Source of the DNA: Anarhynchus alexandrinus
Taxonomy: Eukaryota; Chordata; Aves; Charadriiformes; Charadriidae
Direction: 5' to 3'
Assembly (NCBI GenBank): GCA_008711295.1
Contig: VUYV01000119.1
Span: 1,393,159-1,457,158, forward strand
Length of the DNA: 64,000 bases
The position numbers were made by a program, and so were the translations under genes. A model generated the notes under the pieces. The model ran no database searches and had not been told where the DNA came from. It worked only from the letters and a program-made list of their open reading frames with translations. This document shows, piece after piece, positions 1 to 12,810 of this stretch (positions are counted from its first letter, which is position 1; every line of letters starts with the position of its first letter).

Positions 1-812
1 TTTCTGAAAGCTCTTCTAAATCCCAAACCTGTAACAGAATGTGTTTGTGTGTTGCCTGGTAGATAAAAATAAATGAACTGTAAATCAAGGCGGAGCAACT
101 GTTCCACCATCTTCTCTTACCTACAAAGCTGTAAATTTGTTGCTTCCTTTGCTGCAAATGCAGGAATTTAATCAAAACCAGAGATGAGACCACAGTCTGA
201 GATGGGTATTTATTCCCAGCGATATGTTTCCCATTACTATTTTATGCTTGTGGATATAGAGACATTTAATATTAAATGCAGACTGTTGAAAACCCATTGG
301 CTTTGTTCAATGAGCTGTTGTCAAGCTTCACAAGAGCAAAAAAGTATTTTTCAGACTGCACAAAGTAGCAAAGGTAACTGAAACCACACATTCGATTTTG
401 TTTTGTAGTTTACTAGATGCTATTGATTTTTTTTCCACTCTGCAGTGACATATGGGACTATATACAGTCATCATGATTTCAGCTGAGTCGCACCTGTTCT
501 CGTCAGGACAGATTTGAGTAGAAACAAGTTGGATCCAACAGAATAGCATCAGGAGAAGCCACAGGCAAAAAGCACCGTGGCATTTTTGAGCATTACTAAG
601 TATTTGTTCTTCAAGAAAAAAAGAAAAAAGAAAAATAAACAAAAGCAAATCCAACCTGAGCTTGAGTTAACGTGAGCTAGAGTTGCAGGGATTTTCCACC
701 ATGCTAAACTGAAAAACAGATTGGGTTCTTCATTTTCATCGAATTTCTGTGCATTCTACCTCCCCCTCTCTCTGCCTCCCCTTCTTTCTGTCACTCACAA
801 ACCAAACACACC
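1..812. other. Intergenic, no feature recognised
   Basis: AT-rich sequence. The open frames at 184-381 (+) and 328-654 (-) have no family resemblance and I take them as chance. Confidence 0.6.
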
Positions 813-1575
813 TGGGCAGGCTGGAGAAGTGGGCAGAGAAGAATCTCATGATGTTCAACAAGGGAAAATGTAAAGTTCTGTACCTGGGGAGGCATAACCC
901 CAGGCACCGGGACAAGCTGGGGGCTGATCAGCTGGAAAAGAGGTCTGCAGAGAAGGAGCTGGTGGTCCTGGTGGACAACAATTGAACCATGGGCCATTAA
1001 CATGCTCCTGCTGCCAAGGAGGCCAAAAGCATCGTGAGCCACATTAGGAGAAGTACTGCCAACAGGCCAAGGGAGGTGATCCTTCCCCCTGTTCAGCCCC
1101 AGTGGGGCACCTGGATTGCTGTGTCCAGTTCTGGGCTCCCCAGTACAAGAGATGTGGAGCTACTGGAGTGAGTCCAGTGCAGAGCTACCAAGATGATTAA
1201 GGGACTGGAGCATCTCTCATATGAGGAGAGGCTGAGGGACCTGGGACTGTTTAGTTTTGAGGGGATCTCATCAATATACATGAATACCTCATGGGAGGGA
1301 GGAAGAAGAAGGGAGACAGGCTCTTGTCAGTGGTGCCCACTGACAGGACAAGAGGCAATGGGCACAAACTGAAATACATGAAATTCCATCTGAACACGAG
1401 AAAACATTGTACGGTGAGGGTGGTCAAACACAGGCACAGGCTGCCCAGACAGGCTGTGGAGTTTCCATGTGTTGATCTGGGCAACCTGCCTGCAGCTGAC
1501 CCTGCTTTGGGCAGGAGGGTTGGACTAGACGATCCTCAGAGGTCCCCCATCCATGCTGTGATTCTGTTATTCACG
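813..1575 (+). mobile_element. CR1 LINE fragment
   Basis: This 5'-truncated CR1 copy covers the C-terminal part of the ORF2 reverse-transcriptase region and the 3' UTR. Frames show decayed CR1 peptide blocks such as LEKWAEKNLMMFNKGKCKVLYLG. It ends near 1574 with the CR1-type 'ccatgctgtgattctgt'. Frameshifts and stops show it is dead. Confidence 0.88.
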
Positions 1576-4249
1576 TCAATGCAAAAACTCAGTGGTTCCT
1601 AGCTCGCTGCCTCCTCCTGATGTGTTTTCTCAGCTCTGGAGCTGAGTAAACAACATCTTTACTGGGGGGGTGATTTGTTCAATTACTTGTTGCTGAAGAG
1701 CTGCTCTATTTCTCCTCCCGCCTGCAGCCACACACTTTTCCAGCTTTTCTACTGCCTTTTTGTGGAGTGGGTTCACATTTCACAGTCAGCTTTTGCCCTG
1801 GGCCCCTTTTGTTTTTACTAAGCCCTCTGACTGCAGCAGTACCATTAGCTTTGGTAATATATGACTCCAAGACTGCATGGCTTCAGGTAGTTTGCAAAGT
1901 ATACCTGGATAACTGTAGAAAGAAAAATACCAATAAAGCATGGATAAGCAAAGAACAGAAGGAGTTTCTGGATCACACAGAAAAAAAAAATATATTTTGC
2001 TTTAGTTCAACAAATACGGTCCATTTAAGTGTATTTAATAAAAGAGTACCTGGTGAAGGCTGTAGCAGCCTCTATCTCTGAGAGGCGAGCCACCCTGGCC
2101 CTACTGTCAGGTTAACCATCATATTTGTCTGTCCTCAATGTTACCAAATGATTCCCATCCCCATCTTGAAACAGTGTCACGTGCTTCACTTAGCAACTCT
2201 TCAACTCTGTGGAGAGTTTATTCCACTGAATGAATTTTCTGCTTTCAGTCCTTCTCTGTCTGCCAGCTGACCCGAAAGGTTTGTCTCTCTCTAAGCTTAA
2301 AGTCTTGTCAGGATTTCCTACAAATACCTGTTAACTTGGCAACCACTCTTACTCCTCTTCTGTGCAGCTTGTTCACCCTCCTCTTTCACTGTCTAACCCC
2401 GTGGTACTCTGGCGAGGCTGAATCCCCATAGAGCATCATGTTCTGCTGTACTTGAGCTTTTTTGCTTCAGAGTCTTTTTTTTTTTTTTGGTGAGATCACT
2501 GGGAAAGACATCTGCGTGGGAAGGTTATTTATGAAGTCCATATACCTCTCATTCTTCTGGACAGGACCATTTTCGCTGCATCTGTTATGGTTGTCTGAGG
2601 AAACATTGTGAATTACAGCCCAGCTGCTTCCCCAGCTGAATGGCCTTTTCACATCCACAGCCCCTCATATGCTCCCAAAGACAACGGCCCCACTCTGTGG
2701 CTACAGCAGAGGATTACATGCTCCAAATTCAGGGTGCAAAAGTAGCCTGAAGAAGGCCTTTTCTTCCTCCGAGAAACGTGGGCTTTCTCTTGCCTATGTC
2801 TTTGGCATAACACAGAGCAGCCCTCAAGCTGCTTTACACTAAGTGAATTATTTGATGCCAGCCAGTCTGACGTGCGAACGGGACCCACCTGCAATCACAG
2901 CCCTGCTCTCACACCATAGCTCCATAAAACTCCTGACTCTGCCAGACCACCCCATAAGCAGGGTGGCCCAAACTGGCTGAGACACTGTCCCAGGCTGGGG
3001 CTTGGCCAGGGACACTTCACTGATGCTCCATGAAGATGTTTTCACAGCTCCTCCCACCACTGAAGATAAAAGCAGAATCAGCATCCTGTGTATTTGCTTT
3101 CAAGGCCAGGTAAGCCATTAGTGTAATCATGGTAATCACCCATGTCACCACCCAGGTGACAGCAAGCAGGACCAGGTGAGATGAGCTATTTTTCACTTCT
3201 TTGGGTGTTTTCTTTGTTTTAGATCAGTGGGACCTGATCACCCACTGTAAGTCTGAAAATCCTGGCAGGTGGCTATCAGCAGGCCTAGGACCTCTATGAG
3301 CCTTCAAGAAATCCTGTTGGGCTCCTTTGCATGGTTGAAGTTCACCTTCTGTTCCTCATGGATAGCAGCACAATGGGTGCATTTGTTCATCAGTTAACAC
3401 ACTTGCAAAAAGATTCAGCTTTAACAGAATTAACCTCTGTGAGCAGCTTCAGTTAAACAATTAGAAGCAAAAAAAGTCTGGGTTTTTTTAAGTATAATCT
3501 AATGTATAATTTTTTTTCAAACAAACTTCAGAAGTTTTCTTCGGAAAATTATATTTTTGCTAAAATATCTATTTGTAAAGAGGAGTGGGAAAACTATTTG
3601 GTTGAATTATTAATTCATAATATAAATCCATAAAAATGGAGCATTTTATTCCGGCTGTGCTGACATAAGTATTTTTGCCCACAGATTTTTCTAGGTAAGA
3701 CATTCTACTGTTTTAAGGGGCATATAATTACTCTAAACTTTTATTTCTCTGCCTTAGCCTCAATAAACAGGTATAGTTGTCTGTCAGAGCAATTTTGCCA
3801 CACAGATTTACTTATGAAGCTGCACTTGTAATACCGCATATCGATTTTGCCATACAGACCAGCTCCTAGAATATGTTTACATCCCTTCCTTTTGTCATAA
3901 AGTATTATTAGCAAAGTATAAGATGGAGACTAAGCTGTTAGTTAATTAATTGTGCCTTCATCACCCCTTAAACACACAGCTCGGTTTGTCTTTTGTCTTA
4001 GAATTTTAGTTACAGCCAATAAATCATTTGTGTGGCTTTATCTTGAGCCCAGGCTCAGCAGTTACTGACAAGTAAGAAATAAATGCAAAGGACATATTTA
4101 TGTCAGCGATTCCCTGCGTGGTTTGCTCAGGGCGAATCCTGCTCCGGCTCCCTGGATGATGCTTCTGTGCTCGGAGCCGTGTGCCGGGGGCTGTCTCCTG
4201 AGGTACCCCATGACTGTGCCCCTTTTCCGCAAACATCTCCATCGGGATG
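1576..4249. other. Intergenic, no feature recognised
   Basis: Mixed composition, AT-rich from 3400 to 4080. Short poly-T at 2477. No repeat family, coding exon or RNA gene recognised. Confidence 0.55.
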
Positions 4250-4440
4250 CAGAAGATGGAAGCAAACACTGAGGTTTGCAGATGATATTAAACTAGGACA
4301 AGCTGCAAACACCTACCAGGACAAAGGAATAATGCAACGGCACACAGTGAGAACAGAAGCATGGCAGGGAGCAAAATGAGATGCAGCCTGGAAAACATGC
4401 AAATTAATGTGTCTGAGGCAGAAGTAAACTGAAAAAGGAC
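4250..4440 (+). mobile_element. Old CR1-like LINE reverse-transcriptase fragment
   Basis: A short translated stretch reads LRFADDIKLGQAANTYQDKG, which carries the FADD catalytic motif and the following block of CR1/L3-type reverse transcriptases; a DAAWKTCKLMCLRQK-like stretch follows after a stop. The ends are not definable. Support is from protein motif only. Confidence 0.55.
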
Positions 4441-7400
4441 CACACAGGTGGTGGGAGAAACATGGGCAGCAGTGACAGAAAAGCATCTTATGATGAGAGT
4501 GGGTGGTGAATTAGGTACAAACGGGTAATAGGGCAGTAAAAAGATAAGTAGGGTTACCATCTCTCCAAGAAGGGACATGGTGCCTTTTCCTCCTGTCCTC
4601 AGTGCTGCGGGACACACAGGGACAGGTAATGGGCAGGGGGACACTGAGGTTAGTACTTGGGCAGGTCACTTCACTGGCCCACACACTGGGAGGTGTGCCA
4701 TCATGTTGTCCCCCATCAGTGGTCGCACACATCGTAGGGCCTCCCCTCCTGCTGCAGCTCTGGTCGTCGCTGCTCTGGTCCCCAGTCCTTCATGTCCAGC
4801 AAAGTACTGTCTGCTCAGGGGCATGCAAGAGTCCTACTCCTCCCCTTACTCTAGTGCTTTTTTGCTGTCTCTTTGCATCTGAAAGTTCCAAAGGATTGCT
4901 CAATAAACTGCACTTCATCTGGGATGCCATCACAAGGCTTTCCCAGGCTGTCATGATGCCTCTGCCAACAGCCAGGGCTGCAGGGCACGAGCCAGAGCAG
5001 CTGCCTTGGGGCACCCCCATAACACAGCCCACGGGTCTGCAGCCGCTCTTCACCCAGAGCCACCACGAAGGTGGGGGATGGCTGTGACTGATTGCACAGA
5101 CAGCCTGGCCTGAAAGCTTAGACCCAAGGGTGGCTTCACCAAATGCACATGGCACCAATGGTGTGACCCAACTGGTACCTCGTCTTCTGGAGACACTGAG
5201 TTGGTGTTTCCCATCCTACCACCTGCTAATGTAGCTGTGCACTTCAGCATGACTGGAACTAACTGCTTTTCAAAATCTGTTCTTTACACATCCAGAGAGG
5301 GCTTTTTGATGAGAAATATCTCTATCTTCACAGTAATTTTGCATATTATTGTGACACTGTTGGAAAACCCATAGGACTGTGCCTAATCTCTACGGTAAAA
5401 AGACTGAAGAATGACTACCATAAATTTTCAGTAGCTGCTTTAAAATAAAAGCTGCTTGATTGTTTTCAGTTTCCATTCATGCTACAAGAGGTTGGGTTTA
5501 TTCAGAAAATAACTCCTGAGTGAACATGTCATTGTGTCTCTGCAGGGACAATTTTCCTTCGTTAACTTTTCTATATTTGAGGAACTTGCAAATACACTAT
5601 TCCAGATTACACCTCTACGTTATACTCATGAAGAGATGGCCAGATTTGCAATTCCAGCCGTCAGCATGAAAACAAATGCTTGTGGGGAAAAAAGGTAACA
5701 CTGATGTCTGATCCCAACAGTGGGTTGAAGACTGGGTTAGATTTGCCAGACAATTTGGCTGGGCCCAGGTGGCCCCGGTTTCATGGTGTGTGTTAGAGGC
5801 ATGGAAGAAACTGTCAGCCCTGCTGATGCAAAGCGATGGGCAAGTCTCTGCTTTGCAGCAGGTGAGGAGAGCTGCTGTGGTCCCATCCTCACCCAGAATG
5901 GGTATCTAGCACACAGGGTCCCTCCTGCACTGCCACATTCTCCCGCATCCTCTGCTCTTGCATGGGCTGGTGGCCCAGGGCAGACCTGGTCCTTGCACAG
6001 ATGCTCTGGAACGAGTGTGCCCGGGATTCTGGCTTGGGCAAGTCCATGCTGCACGAGTTTGATGGGCTCTGTGACTCCAGTAACCTCCTAAATAAACTCC
6101 ATCCACTGCCATAGGTGTGTTTTCTACCTCCACATGTTTCTAAAGAGCAAACCCAGTGAAGTGCCCCTTTAGCAAGCATTACACACCCTTGCCCAAGCTC
6201 TGCTCTCAGTTGCTGGTGTGAGGCCAGCAAAGTTGTCCTGGAGACACACAACAAACAACAAGAAAAGCATCTAATTCTCTGTTGTTTCTCACAACTGTAC
6301 CTGCACCACGATGCCTTCGAGTAGTTTTCTGTGGCTCTTGGCTTGTAGGGTCAAATGTTAGTGACTAAAAGATTCTGCCATCTCCTCTTGAATCTCTGTT
6401 TTTTTCATCTAGGAAGCAAAGGGGATTTTTTCTGGCTTCCACATCATAAAGACTATTGCAGGTAGATAAAAATGTTAATTCACTGATGCACACTTTAGCT
6501 GGCCTCAGTAGGACAACCTACCCCTCTGTGTATTGAAAAGTGATCCAGCAGCTATATGTAACTTAATAAAGCCCACTCCCCAGAAAAACTTCCAGAAAAA
6601 ACTATTGGTAAACTCTCCATTGTGTTAGAAAACATCGTAGCTCATGTTGAAGGTAAAGAAGGTTGGACTGACAGATTTATAATTGCTTGGATCTACTGAG
6701 AATTCAGAACAAGGCAAGCTGTTTGACCAAAGGCGCTTTCTAGTGTCTAACTCATCAGCATTCATTAAGTGGAAATGTAGGCTGCTGCGATGAAGAAGAA
6801 TATCAGATACAGTAACCTGAACTTCGGCAAGATCAAAAGCAATTAGTTAGGTACTAGAGTCAGAGTGCTTCATTCAAAGTGGAAGAGAAGACAGCAAAAA
6901 AAATAGCTTGGCATGATTTTGCATTACAAAAAAAGATTGCAATTTTGTAATACAAGGGTGGTTACAGAGGGAAAGGGAAAGTGGAAAAAACAGCAAGACA
7001 GACAGACAGACTGGCTGATAAATGCTTTTGGTCACTTGGGTCCCCCTGGCTTCTCTCATCCGGATTTGTTCAAAATGGCTATCAAAAGAGAAGAGCTCTG
7101 CCTCTGCTCTCTCCCATGCCCTGATCCATCTGAGTAGATGTCCTCATAAAGTCACCCTGCTGGGAATAATCTTCTAGGATGGTTTTTGGTTTGTTTCCCC
7201 AAGGACAGACCCCAGCAAAGGGAAAAGTGAAAAGCAAAAACCAGGGAAGTTTTAGTCAGAATAGAACTGGATACATAACAAAATGAATGCAGAAAGAGGA
7301 AAAAAAAAATAGAAAAAATATTGTTTTGTGGCAAACCACCCACCAACTACTTCCTATTTACAGCTATAGACCCACCATGCAAAATAGATAAGTGGAAGGG

Positions 7401-8449
7401 TAATTAGGGGAACGGATATAATTAAGTGTTTGGGGAGCATGGTATCTGCTCTGCCTGTGTGTTCGGCTGCTCCAGGAAATGTGCCAGAGAGAACGGAGAA
7501 AAAGAGTCATCTCTGCAGACCAGAAATAATGAGCAGGTTGACTCTGCCTTCAGTAACGTCAGGATCCGTGAGCTTTGAGTGGTGTTGGAGCAAGCCAGGA
7601 TCTGCTGCTCATCCACTTCCACCTATATCACCTCCAGACAGCCTCAAGGACTGTCCCAACACCCTCAGGTGCCCATGGCCAGTGGGTGCCGGCCACCGCC
7701 TCCCCTCTCTCCACAGCCATGGCGCTGCAGGAGCTGCTGTGAGATAGCATGACTCCCCCTCTGAACATCTGCATACCGACCAGCTATAAATGCCTTAGGA
7801 CAGCTTCATGGTCACCTAAAGCAGCTATCATCTGGCCTATGTCTTGCTTGGAAAAAAATGTTTTTATATTGCTTTTTGTTTTTTATTTTGTTGTTTTTGC
7901 TTTCTTTAAAGCTAAAACATAAAATTAACTTGGAAATGCAGACCTCAGTTGTGTCTGAAGATACTTCTGTTACACTGGCATTGTCTACTACTACAGGGGC
8001 TGTGGCAAAGGGGATAAAGAAATATAAGCAGAATGAGAGCAGGACAGAGTACAGGAGTGAGGGATTGACTTCGCCTTACATCATTCCCGATGATCCCAGG
8101 ATTTACAGTTGATTTAATCTGTTCTTTTTTCAAAATTAAAACTGTAAAGAAATTATGCTAGAAGCCACCCAGCTGTTCCCCCCCCATCCTTCACCAGAGC
8201 TGTGTTAGCCCACATAGTTTTTTCTGTACAAGTGGGTGCAGGATGACCCAAGGCTGCATCTGCTCCTTGGACCTGGGCCAGCGCTGGTGTAGGGGCCATA
8301 CACCTGCATTGCTGTACTGCTGTCCCGATCCTATAAGCCTATATAACCTCTAGAGCAGATCTTCTCTTGACCGTCCAGCTCAGAGCATCAGAAGTTCATA
8401 ACTATCTGTATCCGACCCTGCAGACATATCCTTTCAATCCTCTTTCTAT
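4441..8449. other. Intergenic, no feature recognised
   Basis: Moderately GC-rich at 4560-5260 and 5750-6250, with several overlapping open frames on both strands that look compositional. AT-rich elsewhere. Nothing assignable. Confidence 0.55.
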
Positions 8450-8487
8450 TGTCTCTTCCAACCAAAATGATTCTATGATTCTATGAT
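8450..8487 (+). mobile_element. CR1 3' terminus (short)
   Basis: 'cttccaaccaaaatgattct' followed by 'atgattctatga' is the characteristic end of CR1, with the repeated ATTCTATG octamer. Only about 40 bases are recognisable. Confidence 0.65.
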
Positions 8488-8514
8488 GAGGTAATAAATT
8501 ATAGGTACTTATTA

Positions 8515-8675
8515 TAGAGACTGTGGAAACACTGACTTTGGAGATACTCAAAATTCACTTGTGGAAGACCCTGGGCAGCCTGCTCTGGCTTTGAGGTTTC
8601 CCTATTATGACCAGGGAGTTGGACTAAATGATTTCTATAGCTCCCTTCCAATTTAATTTTTCTATGATTTCATGA
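8515..8675 (+). mobile_element. CR1 3' fragment
   Basis: A second CR1 3' UTR follows directly: 'gaccctgggcagcctgctct', then 'gagttggactaaatgatttc' and 'cccttccaattt...ttctatgatttcatga'. Two CR1 3' ends stand head to tail, either separate insertions or one nested copy. Confidence 0.75.
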
Positions 8676-11433
8676 TATCAGTTACTCTGAGACCAACACT
8701 GAATAAACAGAGAAGAAAGTAATGTAGAAGCACAAAGCTTGCCCATTGCTATTGGCTGTAACACCAGCATCTGCACTTAGTAAAGTCTAGTTTGATGTAA
8801 AACATAATATGGATCCTATTACAATTCAAGCAGTTTCTATCATTATCCTTTATATTCTCATTTCACAATGTTTTAAAAGTCCCACTGAAGCAGAAGCTAT
8901 GCTAATTCATATGCTGCTTCTAGGGCAAAGTGAGGAAAGTGATGTTTCCAAGTTTGTGAAGGAGACCACCATCATTCCTGGAGCCCTGAAGCTCACTGGC
9001 CTTAAAGTAACTGCAAGCCTTCAGTGCAGAAGTGGATTTTTGGTATGCCAGCACTCTCTGGTTCCTGAGGTGGGGCACCAACCCAGCCTGCCATATGCTA
9101 TCACTTTGTCTTTTCTTCTCCAAAAGATGTTTTGCAGAAGTATTAATGCACCAGTTTGTGTCTCGGCATATTGCAATTGAGAGAGGCAAGAAAAGAGTAA
9201 CACTATGAGCATGACTTTCAATGACACTTTTTCCAGTTAAATGATTAGCTTTTGCTGACTTCATTATCCCCTGTAACTTATATTATAATAGTACTCAAGG
9301 TGACTGATGCCTCACTGCGATGGGCATCCTGAAACACACAGGTGGGGCTCTGCCCATCTCCACGTCACCTTGGTCAAAAGGATTTTCACTTAAGTCATGT
9401 TCATGTCTCAGTTCCATTTAAAAACCATCAATGACCACTGTGCCTTTCGGTCATTATCTCCATCAGGAGATCCTGTTATTACTCAGTACCGTTCACCTTA
9501 TTATCTTCTACTATGCCCTTACAGCTAAAGATAACTAAAATTGCTATGCTTAAAACAGTGCGGCAGCTGGGGAAGCAGGGTAGGAGACACTGGTTTCAGC
9601 AGAAAAAAAGGTTAGATACTTGTTGTATATGTGAAACAAATGATGTGCAGTCAGCGGGCAATGATTCTACTGGAATTAACCTGCAGCAGAGTCCTACATA
9701 GATATTTCCTGACTTTTTCCATCTACTCTGTTCACTGAAAAATACAGGTTAAAGTTTACTGTAATGAGCTTCACGCACTTCTTTCAAAATTGTTAGTGTT
9801 AAATTAAACACGTTATAAGTTGAAATGTTTTATTACAGCATCTTTGAAACAAGCAGTCTTCTGAAAGAAGATTGTTTTGAACTATATTTAAAAGTGAGTC
9901 AAATATCTCTGATTTTAAAAGAAGTATCCAAAGCATGTCTGTACAGATTAAATGAAACAATTTTTTTTAACCTACATGTAGATTTATTTTTTTTTCCCAA
10001 AAATAAGGTCATATTTTTTTGAAGAAAATTTACTTCAGATTGACCTGTGATGAATTTTTTCAATTATTTAATTCATCTGGAAAAAAAAAAACCCACCCAA
10101 AAGTCAGTTATTTATAAAACCTTAATTTAATTTTCTTTCATGACTTGATCCTAATGCACATTTGCACATAGACCTCCTGTTGACCTCCATGGAAGTTACG
10201 CATCTAAAGGGAATGCAGAACCAGACTCAGCAGACAAAATTAGTGGTTTTCTAATTGCTTTAATTGGTGTTTAATTTTTCCGCTGTTTAGAGCCCAAGTT
10301 ACTGACTTTTAATGGGAAAAAGAAATGTATGCTGGAATGAGAATGTAATCAGATAAGAAAAATGGTTAACATTATATTAGAGCTCCAGAAACAGAGCAAT
10401 TGGTAAATGTGAATGTTTTCATTTGAGTTACAAATACCACCGATTTCCATTTCCGTTGCCACTTCAACTAATTTGTATTCAGAAAACCACATCCCTGAAA
10501 ACGTGTAAAACATCTGCTTTGAGAAGCTGAGTGTCAATAACTGAACTATGTGCATCATCATACAGACACCTCCGGAGCTGTAAGGAGGAAGACTACATCA
10601 TCTGCATTAAGGACAGTGAATTATGAGTTGTCCACAGGATGTATTTAATCACATTATTCATTAATTCAGCCTAAGGGGGGGAAAGAATTGGCTCAAAACT
10701 GTCAGCAATGACACAATGAAAGTATGTTCTTTTTTTCAGATGAAACACGACGGTGACTTTTGCTGGCTCCCCTTGTATGCAGGTACTTCAGGAAGGCCCT
10801 CTTTTCCTATTTTCTTTAGTTTTTCCAAAATTACTGCTTGCCCTACGGACGTGGCACTTCATGCTAAGCAATCTGAAACCCTCCGGTGCAGTAACCAGGT
10901 GTGACTTCACCTCCTGCTGATTTACTGAGCCTGGAAAACCTATGCAATAAAAACTGCAGTGAAACAGGAGGGTAACTTGACAGCAGTAAATAATACCGGC
11001 CTATCCCTCTCCAGTGTACCTTTACTAATGCCCTTTACTGAATATTACCAACTCTGTTTTGCATGCAACACAGGCCTTCTGCTGCTAATAGGTAACATCT
11101 GCTTTAGATCAAAAGGGCAGGGAACACATACTTCTTGCAGGCAGACTCTGCTCATCCTGGTTCTCTGTAGTAAATTTTAAGTGGAGTCAGTGTATAACAA
11201 AAATCACAGCTGACAAGATGTATTTTTAGCCACGCACCTCTCATCTGGATACCCATATAGAGCACCTCATTTGGGTTTTGGATTTGTGAGAGTAATGATT
11301 CTCCAAGCATCTCCTGAGTCCTAGTAAATCCAGTGTGATCTGATAGTCCATCAGATAGTCCATAGATCCAGTCCAATCTGATAAGCACGTAATGTGAAAA
11401 GACTTTACAGTTAAATAGGGAAGTGTACAAATA
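8676..11433. other. Intergenic, no feature recognised
   Basis: AT-rich. A 123-codon frame at 8809-9180 (+) overlaps a 114-codon frame on the other strand; neither resembles a known protein. Confidence 0.55.
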
Positions 11434-11772
11434 CAGAATCACAGAATCTCCTAGATTGGAAAAGACCTTTAAGATCATCCAATCCAATCATTAACCTAAC
11501 ACTGACAATCCCACCGCTAAACCATGTCCCTAAGCTCTATGTCTACACAACCCTTAAATACCTCCAGGGATGGGGACCCCACCACTGCCCTGGGTAACGC
11601 GTTCCAATGCCTGATGACCCTTTCAGTAAAGAAATTCTTCCTAATATCCAACCTGAACTTCCCCTGGTGCAACTTGAAGCCATTTCCTCTTGTTCTATCA
11701 CCTGTTGCTTGACAGAACAGGTCGACTCCCACCTCTCTGCAACCTCCTTTCAGATAGTTGGAGAGAGCAAAT
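11434..11772 (-). mobile_element. CR1 LINE 3' fragment
   Basis: This is the reverse complement of a CR1 3' end: it begins on the + strand with 'cagaatcacagaatctccta' and 'gattggaaaagacctttaag'. The 3' end of ORF2 is still readable on the minus strand as [21 protein letters not shown] and neighbouring residues. It is 5'-truncated near 11772. Confidence 0.92.
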
Positions 11773-12401
11773 ACCATTTTGGGCAATGTTTGCTACATAA
11801 GATAAAGATCAATTACATTCAATGCTTAAAGGTGGTGTTGCCACAATTCTTTACAAAGCCCTTTTATGAAAATGCTTTTATCGCTACTACATGTTCTAAT
11901 AATATTCACTGGGTCTATTCAATTTCTTCAATTCTAGATTTCCCAGGGTGGCTACCACCAAGAAAAATACTCAGCCCTGACTGCATCAGGGCCCTTTTCC
12001 TACATACGGGCACTGGGAAGGTTGTATGATTAAACATGGGATTCTCAAAAACTAGCAGATTACTGCTCCAACTAGAACTGGGGATGAAGAACGTAGCATA
12101 ATCCTCTTTTTCCCCATCCTAAGTGTAGGACAACCAGTGCCAACACACAGGAAAGTAACTGCTTTCTCTCACAATTCTGAGCTACGAACTCAGATCTGGA
12201 GAGAGGCTTTTTCCCTGAGACACTAAAACTGATTCCAACCTTTCTTTAAAAGGGTGAAAAAGTTGCCCATCCTGCTATGAGAGCTGGTGTCCAGTGTCAC
12301 GGCAGAGCTGGCAGCCAGGAGAAGGAATTGCCAGCAAAAACAGCTCAGCCCTTTGAGCCCCATGGTGGAGGTGCTGACTTGCTCTACCGAATGCCCTGTA
12401 G

Positions 12402-12810
12402 AATCATAGAATCGTCTAGGTTGGAAGGGACATTTATGATCATCAAGTCCAACCATCAACCTAACACTGCCAAAAACACCACTAAACCATGTCCCTAAGC
12501 ACCACATCTACACGTCTTTTAAATACCTCCAGGGATGGTGATTCCACCACTTCCCTGGGCAGCCTGTTCCAATGCTTAACAACCCTTTCAGTGAAGAAAT
12601 TTTTCCTAATATCCATCCTAAACCTACCCTGGTGTAACTTGAGGCCATTTCCTCTTGTCCTATTGCTTGTTACTTGCAAGAAGAGGTCGATCCCCACCTC
12701 TCTACAACCTCCTTTCAGGTAGTTGTAGAGAGCGATAAGGTCTCCCCTGAGCATCCTTTTCTGCAGGCTAAACAACCCCATTTCCCTCAACCGCTCCTCG
12801 TAGGCACTAA
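12402..12810 (-). mobile_element. CR1 LINE 3' fragment
   Basis: A second minus-strand CR1 of the same subfamily as the one ending at 11772, starting 'gaatcatagaatcgtctagg' on the + strand. The ORF2 end is readable as [15 protein letters not shown] and [21 protein letters not shown] sequence over about 100 codons. It looks slightly less decayed than its neighbour. Confidence 0.93.

Noticed and set aside
4602..5087. 161-codon + strand open frame
   Set aside because: It overlaps other frames on both strands in a GC-richer patch, has no domain, conserved motif or splice context.
9021..9227. Minus-strand frame beginning like a signal peptide (MSLKVMLIVLLFSCLSQLQ)
   Set aside because: Only 68 codons, no splice partner or promoter, and no family resemblance; a hydrophobic start is easy to get by chance in AT-rich DNA.
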